Assembly: GCA_044225415.1 (NCBI GenBank)
Contig: JBGAIO010000030.1
Coordinates: 1-25,195, forward strand
Direction of reading: 5' to 3'
DNA: 25,195 nucleotides
Origin: JALORV01 sp044225415
Lineage (GTDB): Bacteria; Pseudomonadota; Gammaproteobacteria; Burkholderiales; Burkholderiaceae_F
Shown here one piece after another: positions 14,712 through 22,666 of the stretch. Below the pieces are notes generated by a model. The model did no database searches, was not told the origin of the DNA, and saw only the letters and a program-made list of their open reading frames with translations. Within the stretch, counting starts at the first letter, position 1, and each line of letters begins with the position of its first letter. The translations under genes were made by a program, and so were the position numbers.

Positions 14712-15239
14712 TCAGCGTGCGGGCAGGGTTGACGCGCCTTCGCCCAGCGCGCGCTGCATCAGCACGGTGTCGACCCACCGGCCGAACTTGAATCCGGTCG
14801 CTTCGAACACCGACATCTTTCCGAAGCCGCACGCATGGTGCACGCCGATCGACGCGGCGTTGGCGGAATCACCGATCACCGCGATCATCTGCCGGAAGCC
14901 GAGCGCCTCGCAGCGCGCGATCAGTTCCATCAGCAGCCTTCGACCGATGCCCTGGCCCGTCGCTTCCGGCGCGACGTACACCGAGTCCTCGACGGTGTAC
15001 CGATACGCAGGGCGTGTGCGGAAGTGGCTGGCGTACGAGTAACCGAGCACGTGGCCGCCAGCTTCGACGACCAGGTAGGGAAAGCCATCGGCAAGGATGC
15101 GCGACATGCGCGTGGCCATCTCGTCGACCGACGGCGGCTCCACTTCAAAGCTGGCGAGGCCGTGCCGGACGTGGTGCGCGTAGATGGCCTGCAGCGCGCC
15201 CGCGTCGGCGGGTGACACGGGGCGCAGCAGGAATGACAT
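14712..15239 (-). CDS. GNAT N-acetyltransferase, phosphinothricin acetyltransferase-like
   Basis: The 175-residue GNAT enzyme transfers acetyl from acetyl-CoA to an amine. The order MSFLLRPVSPADAGALQAIY, FPYLVVEAGGHVLGYSYAS, RTRPAYRYTVEDSVYVAPEA and the acetyl-CoA loop TGQGIGRRLL fits the phosphinothricin / methionine sulfoximine acetyltransferase group, members of which often act on toxic amino-acid analogues; the true substrate is unknown. The start ATG 15239 gives the family N-terminus. It is the last gene of the long minus-strand series, 17 bases after the OmpA-like gene. Confidence 0.9.
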   Translation of the reverse strand: MSFLLRPVSPADAGALQAIYAHHVRHGLASFEVEPPSVDEMATRMSRILADGFPYLVVEAGGHVLGYSYASHFRTRPAYRYTVEDSVYVAPEATGQGIGRRLLMELIARCEALGFRQMIAVIGDSANAASIGVHHACGFGKMSVFEATGFKFGRWVDTVLMQRALGEGASTLPAR

Positions 15240-15256
15240 GGCGGCGGGCGCGGGAC

Positions 15257-15772
15257 TCAGCGCAGCGTCACGTCGACGCGCCGCGCCTCATGCGGATCGC
15301 TGCCGCCCGTGGTGACCAGCGGCTTCATCATGTCGATGCGATCGGCCGGTACGCCCGCCGTGATCAGCAGGTCGCGCACCGCCAACGCGCGCTGCCTGGC
15401 GAGTTCGAAGTTCGCGGTGAGATTGCCGCTGGCATCGTGGTAGCCCGAGATCAGCACGCGCGCCTTGTCGTTCAACTGCAGCGTGGACACCAGCGGCGCG
15501 AGCTTGGTCAGTGCGTCGGGCGGCAGTTCGTACTTCGCGAGTTCGAAGTACAGGCGGGCCGCGGTGACGGCGGCCGCTGCCGGCGCCGCTGCGGCGGCGG
15601 CTGCGGGTCCCACCGACGCAGCTGTCCCCGGCGCCGCCTTCGCCGGTTTGCCGGCGAAGAGCCCCAGCGACGTGCCCGTCGCGATGCCGATCGCGAACAG
15701 CGCCGCGAAGATCGCCACCGCCAGCGCGATGGCGACCCCGATGCTGCTTTCGCTGTCGTTGTCGTCGAACAT
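15257..15772 (-). CDS. membrane-anchored OmpA-like domain protein
   Basis: The 171-residue protein has a short acidic N-terminus (MFDDNDSES), one membrane helix (about residues 10-32), an Ala/Pro-rich linker, and a C-terminal OmpA-like domain (about 72-171) with RLYFELAKYELPPDALTKL, ISGYHDASGNL, NFELARQRALAVRDLLITAG and VPADRIDMMKP. The HDASGN Asp and the QRA Arg occupy the places used by OmpA to hold diaminopimelate. The domain lies in the periplasm if the anchor is a single N-terminal helix. The gene starts 8 bases after the stop of the pyrophosphatase, whose tail is a related domain, so it likely arose by duplication and works with it. Its role is not known. Confidence 0.85.
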   Translation of the reverse strand: MFDDNDSESSIGVAIALAVAIFAALFAIGIATGTSLGLFAGKPAKAAPGTAASVGPAAAAAAAPAAAAVTAARLYFELAKYELPPDALTKLAPLVSTLQLNDKARVLISGYHDASGNLTANFELARQRALAVRDLLITAGVPADRIDMMKPLVTTGGSDPHEARRVDVTLR

Positions 15773-15780
15773 CGCCAGCC

Positions 15781-16090
15781 TCAGCGCACCACGATGTCGA
15801 CGCGGCGTGCGTCGGCGTCATTGCCCTGGCCGACGATCACCTCGGTGGGCTTCACCAGCGCGATGCGCTCGGCGGGCACGCCCTTGGCGACCAGTGCGTC
15901 GCGCACGACCATCGCGCGCGCCTTCGCGAGCTCGAGGTTCTTCGCGGCGTCACCGGTCGGATCGGAATAGCCCGACAGTTCGGCCTTCGCGTCCGGGTTC
16001 TTCTGGAGGTACGCCGCGTAACCGTCGACGATGCTGGCGCCGGCTTCCGAGATCGTGTCCGAACCCGTGTTGAAGTGAACGCGCATCGGC
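15781..16090 (-). other. OmpA-like peptidoglycan-binding domain at the C-terminus of the pyrophosphatase
   Basis: About 100 residues, with the beta strand RVHFNTGSD, the loop Asp in SGYSDPTGD, the helix NLELAKARAMVVRDALVA with the conserved Arg, and VPAERIALVKPTE. It lies in the same clean reading frame as the last membrane helices, without a stop or a frame change, so the fusion does not depend on frame correction. The C-terminus of membrane pyrophosphatases faces away from the cytoplasm, which puts the domain in the periplasm. Confidence 0.85.
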
Positions 16091-18215
16091 ACGCCTACCG
16101 CCACTACCACCGGCACAGCGACCGGCACCGCCACGGCGACGACCGTCGTCGGGGCGGGGGCCGCCGCCGTCGGCGCGCTGCCGCCGTGGAGCGCGGCGAT
16201 GATCGGCACGATCAGCAGCGCGACGATGTTGATGATCTTGATCAGCGGGTTGACCGCGGGGCCGGCCGTGTCCTTGTACGGGTCGCCGACCGTGTCGCCG
16301 GTGACCGCCGCCTTATGCGCGTCCGAGCCCTTGCCGCCGTGGTTGCCCTCTTCGATGTACTTCTTGGCGTTGTCCCACGCGCCGCCGCCGGTGGTCATCG
16401 AGATCGCGACGAACAGGCCCGTGACGATCGTGCCCATCAGCAGGCCACCGAGGGCCGCGGGGCCGAGGAAGACGCCCACCAGGATCGGCACCAGCACCGG
16501 CAGGATCGACGGGATCATCATCTCCCTGATCGCCGACGAGGTCAGCATGTCGACAGCACGGCTGTAGTCGGGCTTGGCCTTGTATTCCATGATGCCGGGG
16601 ATCTCGCGGAACTGCCGGCGCACTTCGTTGACCACCGAACCCGCCGCGCGGCCGACCGCTTCCATCGCCATCGCGCCGAACAGATACGGAATCAGGCCGC
16701 CGAGGAACAGGCCGATGATGACGCGCGGATTCGACAGGTCGAAGCTCGTCGCGATGCCGGCCGTGCGCAGGCCTTCGGTGTAGTCGGCGAACAGCACCAG
16801 CGCGGCCAGGCCCGCCGAACCGATCGCATAGCCCTTGGTCACGGCCTTGGTCGTGTTGCCCACCGCGTCCAGCGGATCGGTGATGGCGCGCACTTCCTTC
16901 GGCAGCTCGGCCATCTCGGCGATACCGCCGGCGTTGTCGGTGATCGGGCCGTAGGCGTCGAGCGCGACGATGATGCCCGTCATCGACAGCATGGAAGTTG
17001 CCGCGTGACCGGCGATGCCGTAGAGACCGCCAGCCAGGCATGACGCCAGGATCGGGGCGATGCAGATCGCGATCACCGGCCACGCGCAGGCCTTCATCGA
17101 CATGGCGATGCCGGCGATGATGTTGGTCGCATGCCCGGTGGTCGAGGCCTGCGCGACGTACTTCACCGGCCTTGAACTGGCGCCCGTGCAGTACTCAGCG
17201 ATGTAGACCAGCGCGCCGGTCAGCAGCAGGCCGACCACGGCCGACGGGTACAGGCCCATGAACGACAGGCCGTTGGCGCTGACCCTTCGACCCGAAGTGA
17301 TCGTCTGCGTCACCGGCTGTGAACAGCACCAGCGAGATCACGCCGGCGACCAGCAGGCCGCGGTACAGCGCGTTCATGATCTTGCCGCCGTCGCGCGACG
17401 AAGAAGCAGCCGGGATCGACGGGATCGACGCCGGAGATCACCAGCGGATAGATGATGCCGGCGTCGCTGCCCTTGAACACGAAGCCGCCGATCAGCATCG
17501 TCGCGATGACGGTGACGGCGAAGGTCTCGAACAGGTCGGCCGCCATGCCGGCGCAGTCGCCGACGTTGTCACTGACGTTGTCGGCATGACGAAGCTGCGC
17601 GGATCGTCTTCCAGGAATGCCCGCTTCGACCTTGCCCACCAGGTCGATGCCGACGTCGGCGCGCACCGGTGAAGGCCATCGCCCAGTCGCGTTGAAGATC
17701 GAGATCAGCGACGCGCCGAAGGCGAAGCCGATCATCGAGGATGCAGCGTTCACGCGTGGTGCCGCGGCGCGAGTCGCCTTCAAGTACTCCAGAAGCCGGC
17801 GGCGCCGATCAGGCCCAGGGCCCACGACCCAGCAGTCCGGTGATCGCACTGCTGCGGGAAGGCGATCTTCGGTCGCCGTTCAGGCCCCTGCGTGGCGCGC
17901 CATGCGGTACGCGTTGGCGCACCGGCCCGTTCATGCGCGATGTAGCCTGCGGCGACGGACAGCACGGCGTCGAGCACTTAGCCGATGGCCGTCCCGGCGA
18001 CAGGCACGACGCGGCGATGATGATCGCCGGCAACACGCCGACGATCGCGATCGTGCGGTACTGCCGGTTCAGATACGCCTGTGCGCCGGTTTGCACGGCG
18101 GCGGCGATTTCCTGCATCGCGCGTTGCCCGCGGGCTGTCAGATCGTGGAAATCGACCACGCGCCGAACACCACGGCCGCGAGGCCGCAGAGCAGGGCGAG
18201 TCCCAGTGACGACAT
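15781..18215 (-). CDS. hppA: membrane proton-translocating pyrophosphatase fused to a C-terminal OmpA-like domain; N-terminal third frameshifted
   Basis: Membrane pyrophosphatases split pyrophosphate in the cytoplasm and pump H+ (or Na+) outward. The start ATG 18215 has GAGGAG before it and gives MSSLGLALLCGLAAVVFGAW. Family blocks include QTGAQAYLNRQYRTIAIVGV, ATRAAAPRVNAASSMIGFAF, DLVGKVEAGIP, DNVGDCAGMAADLFE, MTGIIVALDAYGPITDNAGG and MEYKAKPDYSRAVDML. The Lys in GNTTKAVTKGYAIGSA, with the following Thr, marks the K+-independent H+-pumping class. After the last helix (INIVALLIVPIIAALHGG) the frame continues through an Ala/Pro/Val linker into an OmpA-like domain (VHFNTGSDTISEAG, SGYSDPTGDAAKNLEL, KARAMVVRDALVAKGVP). 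The part 15781-17313 is one clean frame; 17300-18200 has about eight one-base breaks. The total is near 811 codons. adk lies 39 bases upstream. Confidence 0.9.
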
Positions 18216-18254
18216 CGTTCTCTCCTCGTTTGAATCTGCTGACTGAACTCGAAA

Positions 18255-18923
18255 CTACGACGCCAGCGCGTCGAAGGCGCGCTGGCGGATATCCTCGACG
18301 CAGCCCAGGCCGGAATTCTTGCGGTACTTCGGCGCGCCGGGCTCGCCCGCTGTCGACCCGCGTTCCGCCCACTGCGAGTAGTAGCCGACCAGCTGGCTGG
18401 TCTGAGCCTGGTAGACCTCGAGACGCTTGCGGACCGTCTCTTCCCTGTCGTCGTCGCGCTGGACCAGCGGCTCGCCGGTGTGATCGTCGCGGTCCGCGGT
18501 CTTCGGCGGATTGAAGCGCACGTGGTAATTGCGGCCGCTGGCCGGATGCACGCGGCGGCCAACGATGCGCTCGACGATGTCGGAGTCGGGAACGGCGATC
18601 TCCAGCACGTAATCGATCGCGACGTTCGCGTGCTTCATCGCGTCGGCCTGTGGGATGGTGCGCGGGAAGCCGTCGAACAGATAGCCGTTCGCGGTGTCGG
18701 GCTCGCGCAGGCGGTCCGTGACCAGGCCGATGATGATGTCGTCGGACACGAGACCGCCGGCGTCCATGACCTTCTTCGCGGCGATGCCCAGCGGCGTGCC
18801 GGCCTTGACCGCGGCACGCAGCATGTCGCCGGTCGAAATCTGCGGAATGCCGTAGCGCTCCTTGATGAACGCGGCTTGCGTGCCTTTGCCGGCTCCCGGC
18901 GGCCCGAGCAGAATCAGTCGCAT
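18255..18923 (-). CDS. adk: adenylate kinase
   Basis: The 222-residue adenylate kinase converts ATP + AMP to 2 ADP. It shows the P-loop GPPGAGKGTQ (residues 7-16), the AMP-binding STGDMLRAAV, GYLFDGFPRTIPQADAM, and a long LID domain (GRRVHPASGRNYHVRFNPPK through DDHTGEPLVQRDDD) without zinc cysteines. The ATG 18923 is chosen because GAAGGA precedes it and it starts the standard MRLILLGPPG. It follows kdsB, as in many Burkholderiales, and precedes the pyrophosphatase. A functional link is plausible: both act on cellular energy and phosphate balance. The frame is clean although both neighbours are broken. Confidence 0.97.
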   Translation of the reverse strand: MRLILLGPPGAGKGTQAAFIKERYGIPQISTGDMLRAAVKAGTPLGIAAKKVMDAGGLVSDDIIIGLVTDRLREPDTANGYLFDGFPRTIPQADAMKHANVAIDYVLEIAVPDSDIVERIVGRRVHPASGRNYHVRFNPPKTADRDDHTGEPLVQRDDDREETVRKRLEVYQAQTSQLVGYYSQWAERGSTAGEPGAPKYRKNSGLGCVEDIRQRAFDALAS

Positions 18924-18975
18924 CCCCCGTCCTTCGCTCGCCCTGTCGGGCACTGTTGTTTTGTAGTCGTCGGGT

Positions 18976-19015
18976 CAACCACCGACATTCGGCCACTCGT
19001 CGACCGTGGTGGTTG
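18976..19015 (-). promoter_or_regulatory. stem-loop in the adk leader
   Basis: On the minus strand CAACCACC and GGTGGTTG form a perfect 8-bp stem around a 24-base loop, 53 bases or more upstream of the adk start. A 12-bp palindrome GCAGGCGCCTGC follows at 19019-19030. A regulatory role is not established. Confidence 0.3.
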
Positions 19016-19051
19016 CCTGCAGGCGCCTGCCGACGCCCGGAAAACCGCGGA

Positions 19052-19057
19052 ATTCTA
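19052..19057 (-). promoter_or_regulatory. possible adk promoter -10 box
   Basis: On the minus strand TAGAAT stands in a GC-rich gap of 251 bases between kdsB and adk. No good -35 box is found at the right distance, so this is a weak call. Confidence 0.3.
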
Positions 19058-19141
19058 CCTGCACGGGATGGGGGGACGCGAGCCGAACGCGCGATCTGTC
19101 GCCCGGCGCAGGCTTCGTCGCCCCGATTTCCGTCAAAGGTC

Positions 19142-19166
19142 ATCCCGCTTGCGCAGGGAGCGGGAT
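19142..19166. terminator. hairpin after kdsB, degenerate relative of the palindromic repeat
   Basis: ATCCCGCT and AGCGGGAT form a perfect 8-bp stem with a 9-base loop, starting 8 bases after the kdsB stop on the minus strand. There is only a short T-run (TTT). The flanks GATC and GATGAC match those of the main repeat, so it may be a diverged copy serving as a transcript end. Confidence 0.5.
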
Positions 19167-19174
19167 CGTCGGCG

Positions 19175-19971
19175 TCATCCCTTGCGATCCATTTTGCTGT
19201 CGCTGCGGTCAGCGAAAATCTCGCGCACGCGCTGCAGGTCGGCCGGCGTGTCCAACCCCGGCGGCAGCGCTTCTTCGAAGTCCTCCACGGCGATGCGATG
19301 GCCGTGTGCCAGCGCGCGCAACTGCTCCAGCGCTTCGGAGATCTCCAGCGGATCGCGCGGCAGCGTGGGAAAGGCACGCAGGAACTGACGCGGAACGCAT
19401 AGAGGCCGATATGGCGGCGTGCGCCGAGGTCGGCCGGCAGCACGGAGCGGTCACGTGCGAAGGCGTCGCGCGCCCACGGAATCGGCGCCCGCGAGAACAG
19501 CAGCGCACGGCCGTTGCCGTCGCTGACGACCTTGACCACGTTGGCGTCGAAGAACTCGGCAGCCTCGGTCAGCGGACAGGCGGCCGTCGCCATCGCGCAG
19601 TCGGGATGATCGACCAGGCAGCGCGCAACACGGTCGATGACGGCAGGCGGCACGAGCGGCTCGTCGCCCTGCACGTTGACGACGATTGCATCGTCGGCCA
19701 GCCCGAGCAGCGCCGCGGCTTCGGCCAGGCGGTCGGTGCCGGTCGCATGTTGCGCGGCGACGTCGTAACGGCCTCCTCCACGCCATGCGCGCGGCACGCA
19801 CGACGATCGAGTCGCTGTCGGCAGCGACCACCACGCGCCGCGCGCTGCCTGTGTGGCTGCCCGCTGTGCCACGCGCACGACCATCGGCAGGCCGCCGATG
19901 TCCGCGAGCGGCTTGTCGGGCAGACGCGTCGACGCGAGCCGCGCCGGGATGATGGCGTAAATGAAGTCCAA
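19175..19971 (-). CDS. kdsB: 3-deoxy-manno-octulosonate cytidylyltransferase, frameshifted
   Basis: KdsB activates KDO with CTP to form CMP-KDO for lipid A-core synthesis. Visible blocks are FIYAIIPARLASTRLPDKPL, VVVAADSDSIVV, the QHATGTDRLAEAAALLGLA motif, IVVNVQGDEPLVPP, HPDCAMATAACPLTEAAEFF, NVVKVVSDGNGRALLFSRAP and HIGLYAFRV. The last 70 residues run in another frame as FLRAFPTLPRDPLEISEALE, then VEDFEEALPPGLDTPADLQR, ending with TGA at 19175-19177. One break is near 19395 and two or three at 19770-19860. The total, near 265 residues, fits the family. The start TTG 19971 gives MDFIYAIIPARL; TTG 19977 is an alternative. It lies between trm112 and adk, the standard order. Confidence 0.85.
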
Positions 19972-20017
19972 GCCCAACGGTTCCAGGCTCAACGTGTCCA
20001 GGGCCAGCTGGTCGAGC

Positions 20018-20201
20018 TCAACTGCCGGCGTCGGCGGATTCGAGCTTGCGCGCCTCGTGTCGGCGACCACGCGATGCGTCGCGGATCGGAAAAGGCGAGC
20101 CGGTCGGCCTTGCACACCAGCTCCTGCGCATCCTTGCGATAGTCCAGCGCGCCCTTGCAGATCGGGCACACGAGGATGTCAAGCAGGCGCGGGTCCATCA
20201 T
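20018..20201 (-). CDS. Trm112 family protein, frameshifted near its end
   Basis: This protein of about 60 residues begins MMDPRLLDILVCPICKGALD and has VCKADRLAF; the paired Cys in VCPIC and a third in LVCKAD are typical of the Trm112/YcaR family, which in other organisms acts as an activator of methyltransferases. The family tail (PIRDGIPVMLADEAR-like) is recovered only by joining frames; the last stretch, ADEARKLESADAGS, ends at TGA 20018-20020. Two ATG codons lie side by side at 20199-20201 and 20196-20198. The start overlaps the end of lpxK by 23 bases, implying coupled translation. At least two one-base breaks lie between 20040 and 20090. Confidence 0.75.
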
Positions 20202-21226
20202 GAGCCTTTCGCAGTGAGGTGAGGCGCGCAGCAATCAGGTCGACCAGCGCGCTGTCGACGTCGGCCTGCAGCGGCGCGATCCAGATGCGATCGTCGCCGC
20301 GCAGGTCGATGGCGGCGTTGCGGCGTCCTTCGCGGTGATCACGATCGCCGTCGCGGCTGCCGGCAAACGTATCGTGACGGAAGTCGTGGTGGTCGAGTGG
20401 CAGCTCGGCGACGGCGAGGCCTGCGCGCGCAGCATTGCGAAGCAGCGCTGTGGCACGCCGATGCCGGCGGCAGCGAGCACAGCGAGCGCCGGGTCGCGCT
20501 GCTGCCGCTGCACGAGATCGGCCAGCGGCAGCGTGCTGCCGGGAACGGCCAGGCTTTCGAGCAGCGGCGCGAGCCGCGAACGCATGTGGAACTGCGCAGG
20601 TCCGCGGCCGACTCACCGACAGGCAGAGTCCGGCGCGCGTTTGCTGCGTGCAGCACGATCGCATCGACACGGGCTGAAGCGCCCGCGCCGGCTCGCGCAA
20701 CGGACCGGCCGGCAGCACCCAGCCGTTGCCGAGGCCGCGCTCGTCGAGCACCGCGATCTCGACGTCGCGGGCTAGCCGCAGGTGCTGCAGGCCGTCGTCG
20801 GCCACGATCAGGTCGCAGTCGGCGTGGGTGTCCAGCAGGCCGCGCGCGGCGGCCGCGCGATCGGCGCCGACGGCCACCGGCACGCCGCCCGCCTGCGCGA
20901 TCAGCAGCGGCTCATCGCCGACCGTGCTCGCGTCGTCATTCGTCGCGACCAGGCGGATGTCGTTCGCCGTCCGCCCGTAGCCGCGCGACACCACGCCCGG
21001 CGTCCAGCCGCGCGCGCAGCGCCTTGACCACTCGACGAGCGGCGTCTTGCCGGTGCCGCCCACGTAGAGATTGCCGACCACGACCACGGGCACCGGCAGG
21101 CGCGTGCCGCGCAGCAGTCCGCACGCATAGCAGCGGCGGCCGCACAGCGAGCACGCCGGTAGAGCAGCGAGAAAGGCGACAGCCACGCCAGCTCAGCCGG
21201 CGGCGGCGCCAGGCATCCGTCAGCAA
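20179..21226 (-). CDS. lpxK: tetraacyldisaccharide 4'-kinase, frameshifted
   Basis: LpxK phosphorylates the lipid A disaccharide at the inner membrane. Family blocks: LPVPVVVVGNLYVGGTGKTP with the Walker A loop, VVSRGYGRTANDIRLV, VGDEPLLIAQAGGVPVAVGA, CDLIVADDGLQHLRLARDVE and GNGWVLPAGPLREPARALQP. The second half is in pieces: RSRLAPLLESLAVPGSTLPL and AVLAAAGIGVPQRCFAMLRA in one frame, AVAELPLDHHDFRHDTFA in another, then TAIVITAKDA and DDRIWIAPLQADVDSALVDL. I count six or more breaks, near 20330-20380, 20450-20650, 20990 and 21140-21170. The start TTG 21226 (MLTDAWRRRRLSWRG) fits the usual basic N-terminus of the family; it lies 29 bases after the exbD stop. As lpxK is normally essential, sequence error is the likelier explanation. 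Confidence 0.85.
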
Positions 21227-21255
21227 CGGGCAGCAGGTAGCGCCGTCCGCGCAGA

Positions 21256-21681
21256 TCAGCGCCGCGCGGACGAGCGCTGCGTCGCGAAGCTGATGCGGAC
21301 GATGCCGGCGAGCCGCGCCGCTTCCATCACGCTGATCACCGACTGGTGCGGCGCCTGCGCATCGGCGTTGATCACCAGCAGCACGTCGTCGCGCCCCTGC
21401 ACGAGCTTTGTCAGCGTGGCGGCGAGATCGTCGGTGGCGGTGGAGGCCGCCAGCGACTTGTCGAGCGCGTAGCGGCCGTCGGCCGTCACTGCGACGTTGA
21501 TGACCTGCGGCGGCGTGGCCGGTGTGGCTGCGTCGGCGGACGGCAACTGGATCTTCAGCTCCGCGAAGCGCGAGTACGTGGTGCTGACCGCCAGGAAGAT
21601 CAGCACGATCAGCAGCACGTCGATCAGCGGAATCAGGTTGACTTCCGGCTCTTCGATGCCGTACGGTCGCCGGAAGCGCAT
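21256..21681 (-). CDS. exbD: ExbD/TolR biopolymer transport protein
   Basis: The 141-residue protein has a short cytoplasmic N-terminus, one membrane helix, and a periplasmic domain. The motif EVNLIPLIDVLLIVLIFLAV carries Asp21, the residue that conducts protons in this family, and the C-terminal part has VINVAVTADGRYALDKS and a final helix SVISVMEAARLAGIVRISFA. With ExbB it forms a proton-driven motor in the inner membrane. Its ATG overlaps the exbB stop by one base (TGATG), so the two are coupled. In this lipid A operon the usual partner is not TonB itself. Confidence 0.95.
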   Translation of the reverse strand: MRFRRPYGIEEPEVNLIPLIDVLLIVLIFLAVSTTYSRFAELKIQLPSADAATPATPPQVINVAVTADGRYALDKSLAASTATDDLAATLTKLVQGRDDVLLVINADAQAPHQSVISVMEAARLAGIVRISFATQRSSARR

Positions 21682-22286
21682 CACACGCTCCGGTCGCGGT
21701 AGACCACTTCGAGCAGGCGTTCGGCCTTCTCTTCCATCTCCACGAGGTAGTCGTCCACCAGCCGGCGGAAGTAGCGGTGGGCGAGCACCGCCGGCACCGC
21801 GACGATGATGCCGAAGGCCGTGCAGTACAGCGCGATCGAGATGCCGCGCGCCAGTTCCTGCGGACTGGAGCCCGCCTGCTGGGAGGCGAAGATGTGGATC
21901 ATGCCGATGACCGTGCCGAACAGGCCGAGCAGCGGATCGATCGAGCCGATCGAGCCGAGCAGTGTCAGGTTGCGCGTCAGTCGGTTGGCCACCACCGCGC
22001 CCGCGGCTTCGACCTGCTGGATCGCGCCTTCGCGCAGCACGCGATCGTTGCGCAGCCCGGCGCTGAGCACGCGGCCCAGCGGCGAGTTCACTTCCAGCTT
22101 GGCGATGATGTCCGGCGTGACCGCCTGCTTGCGCACCACGCCGATCACGTCGTCGAGCAGTCCGCTCGGTAAGATGCGCGCGCGCCGCAACGCGAGGCCG
22201 CGTTCGATGATCAGTGCGAGGGCGAGGACGGATGCGAGGATCAGCGGCCAGACAGGCCAGCCCAGCTCGATGACGATGGCAAGCAA
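21681..22286 (-). CDS. exbB: MotA/TolQ/ExbB proton channel family protein
   Basis: The 201-residue inner membrane protein has three membrane helices. Family blocks are ELGWPVWPLILASVLALALI, NSPLGRVLSAGLRN, IDPLLGLFGTVIGMIHIF and ISIALYCTAFGIIVAVPAVL. It forms the ring of the proton-driven ExbB-ExbD motor. The start TTG 22286 is chosen because it gives MLAIVIELGWPVWP, the family N-terminus, and GGAG lies 9 bases before it. An ATG at 22334 would add 16 residues encoded by a 12-base tandem repeat. It heads the lipid A operon, with a promoter at 22399-22427 and a hairpin in the leader. Confidence 0.93.
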   Translation of the reverse strand: MLAIVIELGWPVWPLILASVLALALIIERGLALRRARILPSGLLDDVIGVVRKQAVTPDIIAKLEVNSPLGRVLSAGLRNDRVLREGAIQQVEAAGAVVANRLTRNLTLLGSIGSIDPLLGLFGTVIGMIHIFASQQAGSSPQELARGISIALYCTAFGIIVAVPAVLAHRYFRRLVDDYLVEMEEKAERLLEVVYRDRSV

Positions 22287-22305
22287 GTGCGGATACTCCG
22301 GCGCG

Positions 22306-22329
22306 TTTCTGTGCGCATTTCTGTGCGCG
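22306..22329. repeat. 12-base tandem repeat in the exbB leader
   Basis: TTTCTGTGCGCA is followed by TTTCTGTGCGCG, just upstream of the exbB start. If translated from ATG 22334 it gives AHRNAHRN, which is not found in the family. Confidence 0.7.
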
Positions 22330-22348
22330 TCCATGCGCGCGACAGCGG

Positions 22349-22369
22349 GGCTGCATCCGGGATGCAGCC
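22349..22369. promoter_or_regulatory. 9-bp hairpin in the exbB leader
   Basis: GGCTGCATC and GATGCAGCC are perfect complements with a 3-base loop. It falls between the predicted exbB promoter and start codon, so it could form in the message or bind a protein. Confidence 0.5.
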
Positions 22370-22398
22370 GTTTCCAGCGGACTTCAGCAAACCCGCGA

Positions 22399-22427
22399 AG
22401 CGTAGTGGCGCGTGCCGGTCGCTGCAA
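22399..22427 (-). promoter_or_regulatory. predicted promoter of the exbB-lpxK-kdsB operon
   Basis: On the minus strand TTGCAG (22422-22427) and TACGCT (22399-22404) are 17 bases apart. Transcription would start near 22392, about 105 bases before the exbB start. Confidence 0.5.
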
Positions 22428-22460
22428 GTTGACCCCATCGCCTGTGTCGATGAGGCCGGT

Positions 22461-22469
22461 TGTGGATAA
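22461..22469 (-). other. DnaA-box-like sequence TTATCCACA
   Basis: A perfect match on the minus strand to the consensus DnaA box, within the 380-base gap between exbB and xseA. Only one such box was seen nearby. Other than this box, the predicted promoter, the hairpin and the tandem repeat, I see nothing further in this gap. Confidence 0.5.
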
Positions 22470-22666
22470 GTATGTGCAGAACTTCTGCGACGCAGCGCTA
22501 AGCCCTTGTCGCGATGGACTTTGCGCCGTGGGCACGGCTGTGGTGCAAAACCAAAACAGTCGCAAAATCAAATGCTTGGACGCATACGTCCGGCGTCGGC
22601 AGCCCACGATGCGGCGAAACCCGCATGGCGCGGTCGTTTGTGGACAGTTTCGGCCCGGAAACCCGC

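Noticed and set aside
18924..19174. A tRNA or small RNA gene in the kdsB-adk gap
   Set aside because: No cloverleaf or other known RNA pattern; only a hairpin, a 12-bp palindrome and a possible -10 box.
17809..20169. A 786-codon open frame on the minus strand spanning trm112, kdsB, adk and part of the pyrophosphatase
   Set aside because: It joins pieces of several genes because frame breaks removed stops; the adk section is out of frame, so it is not a fusion protein.
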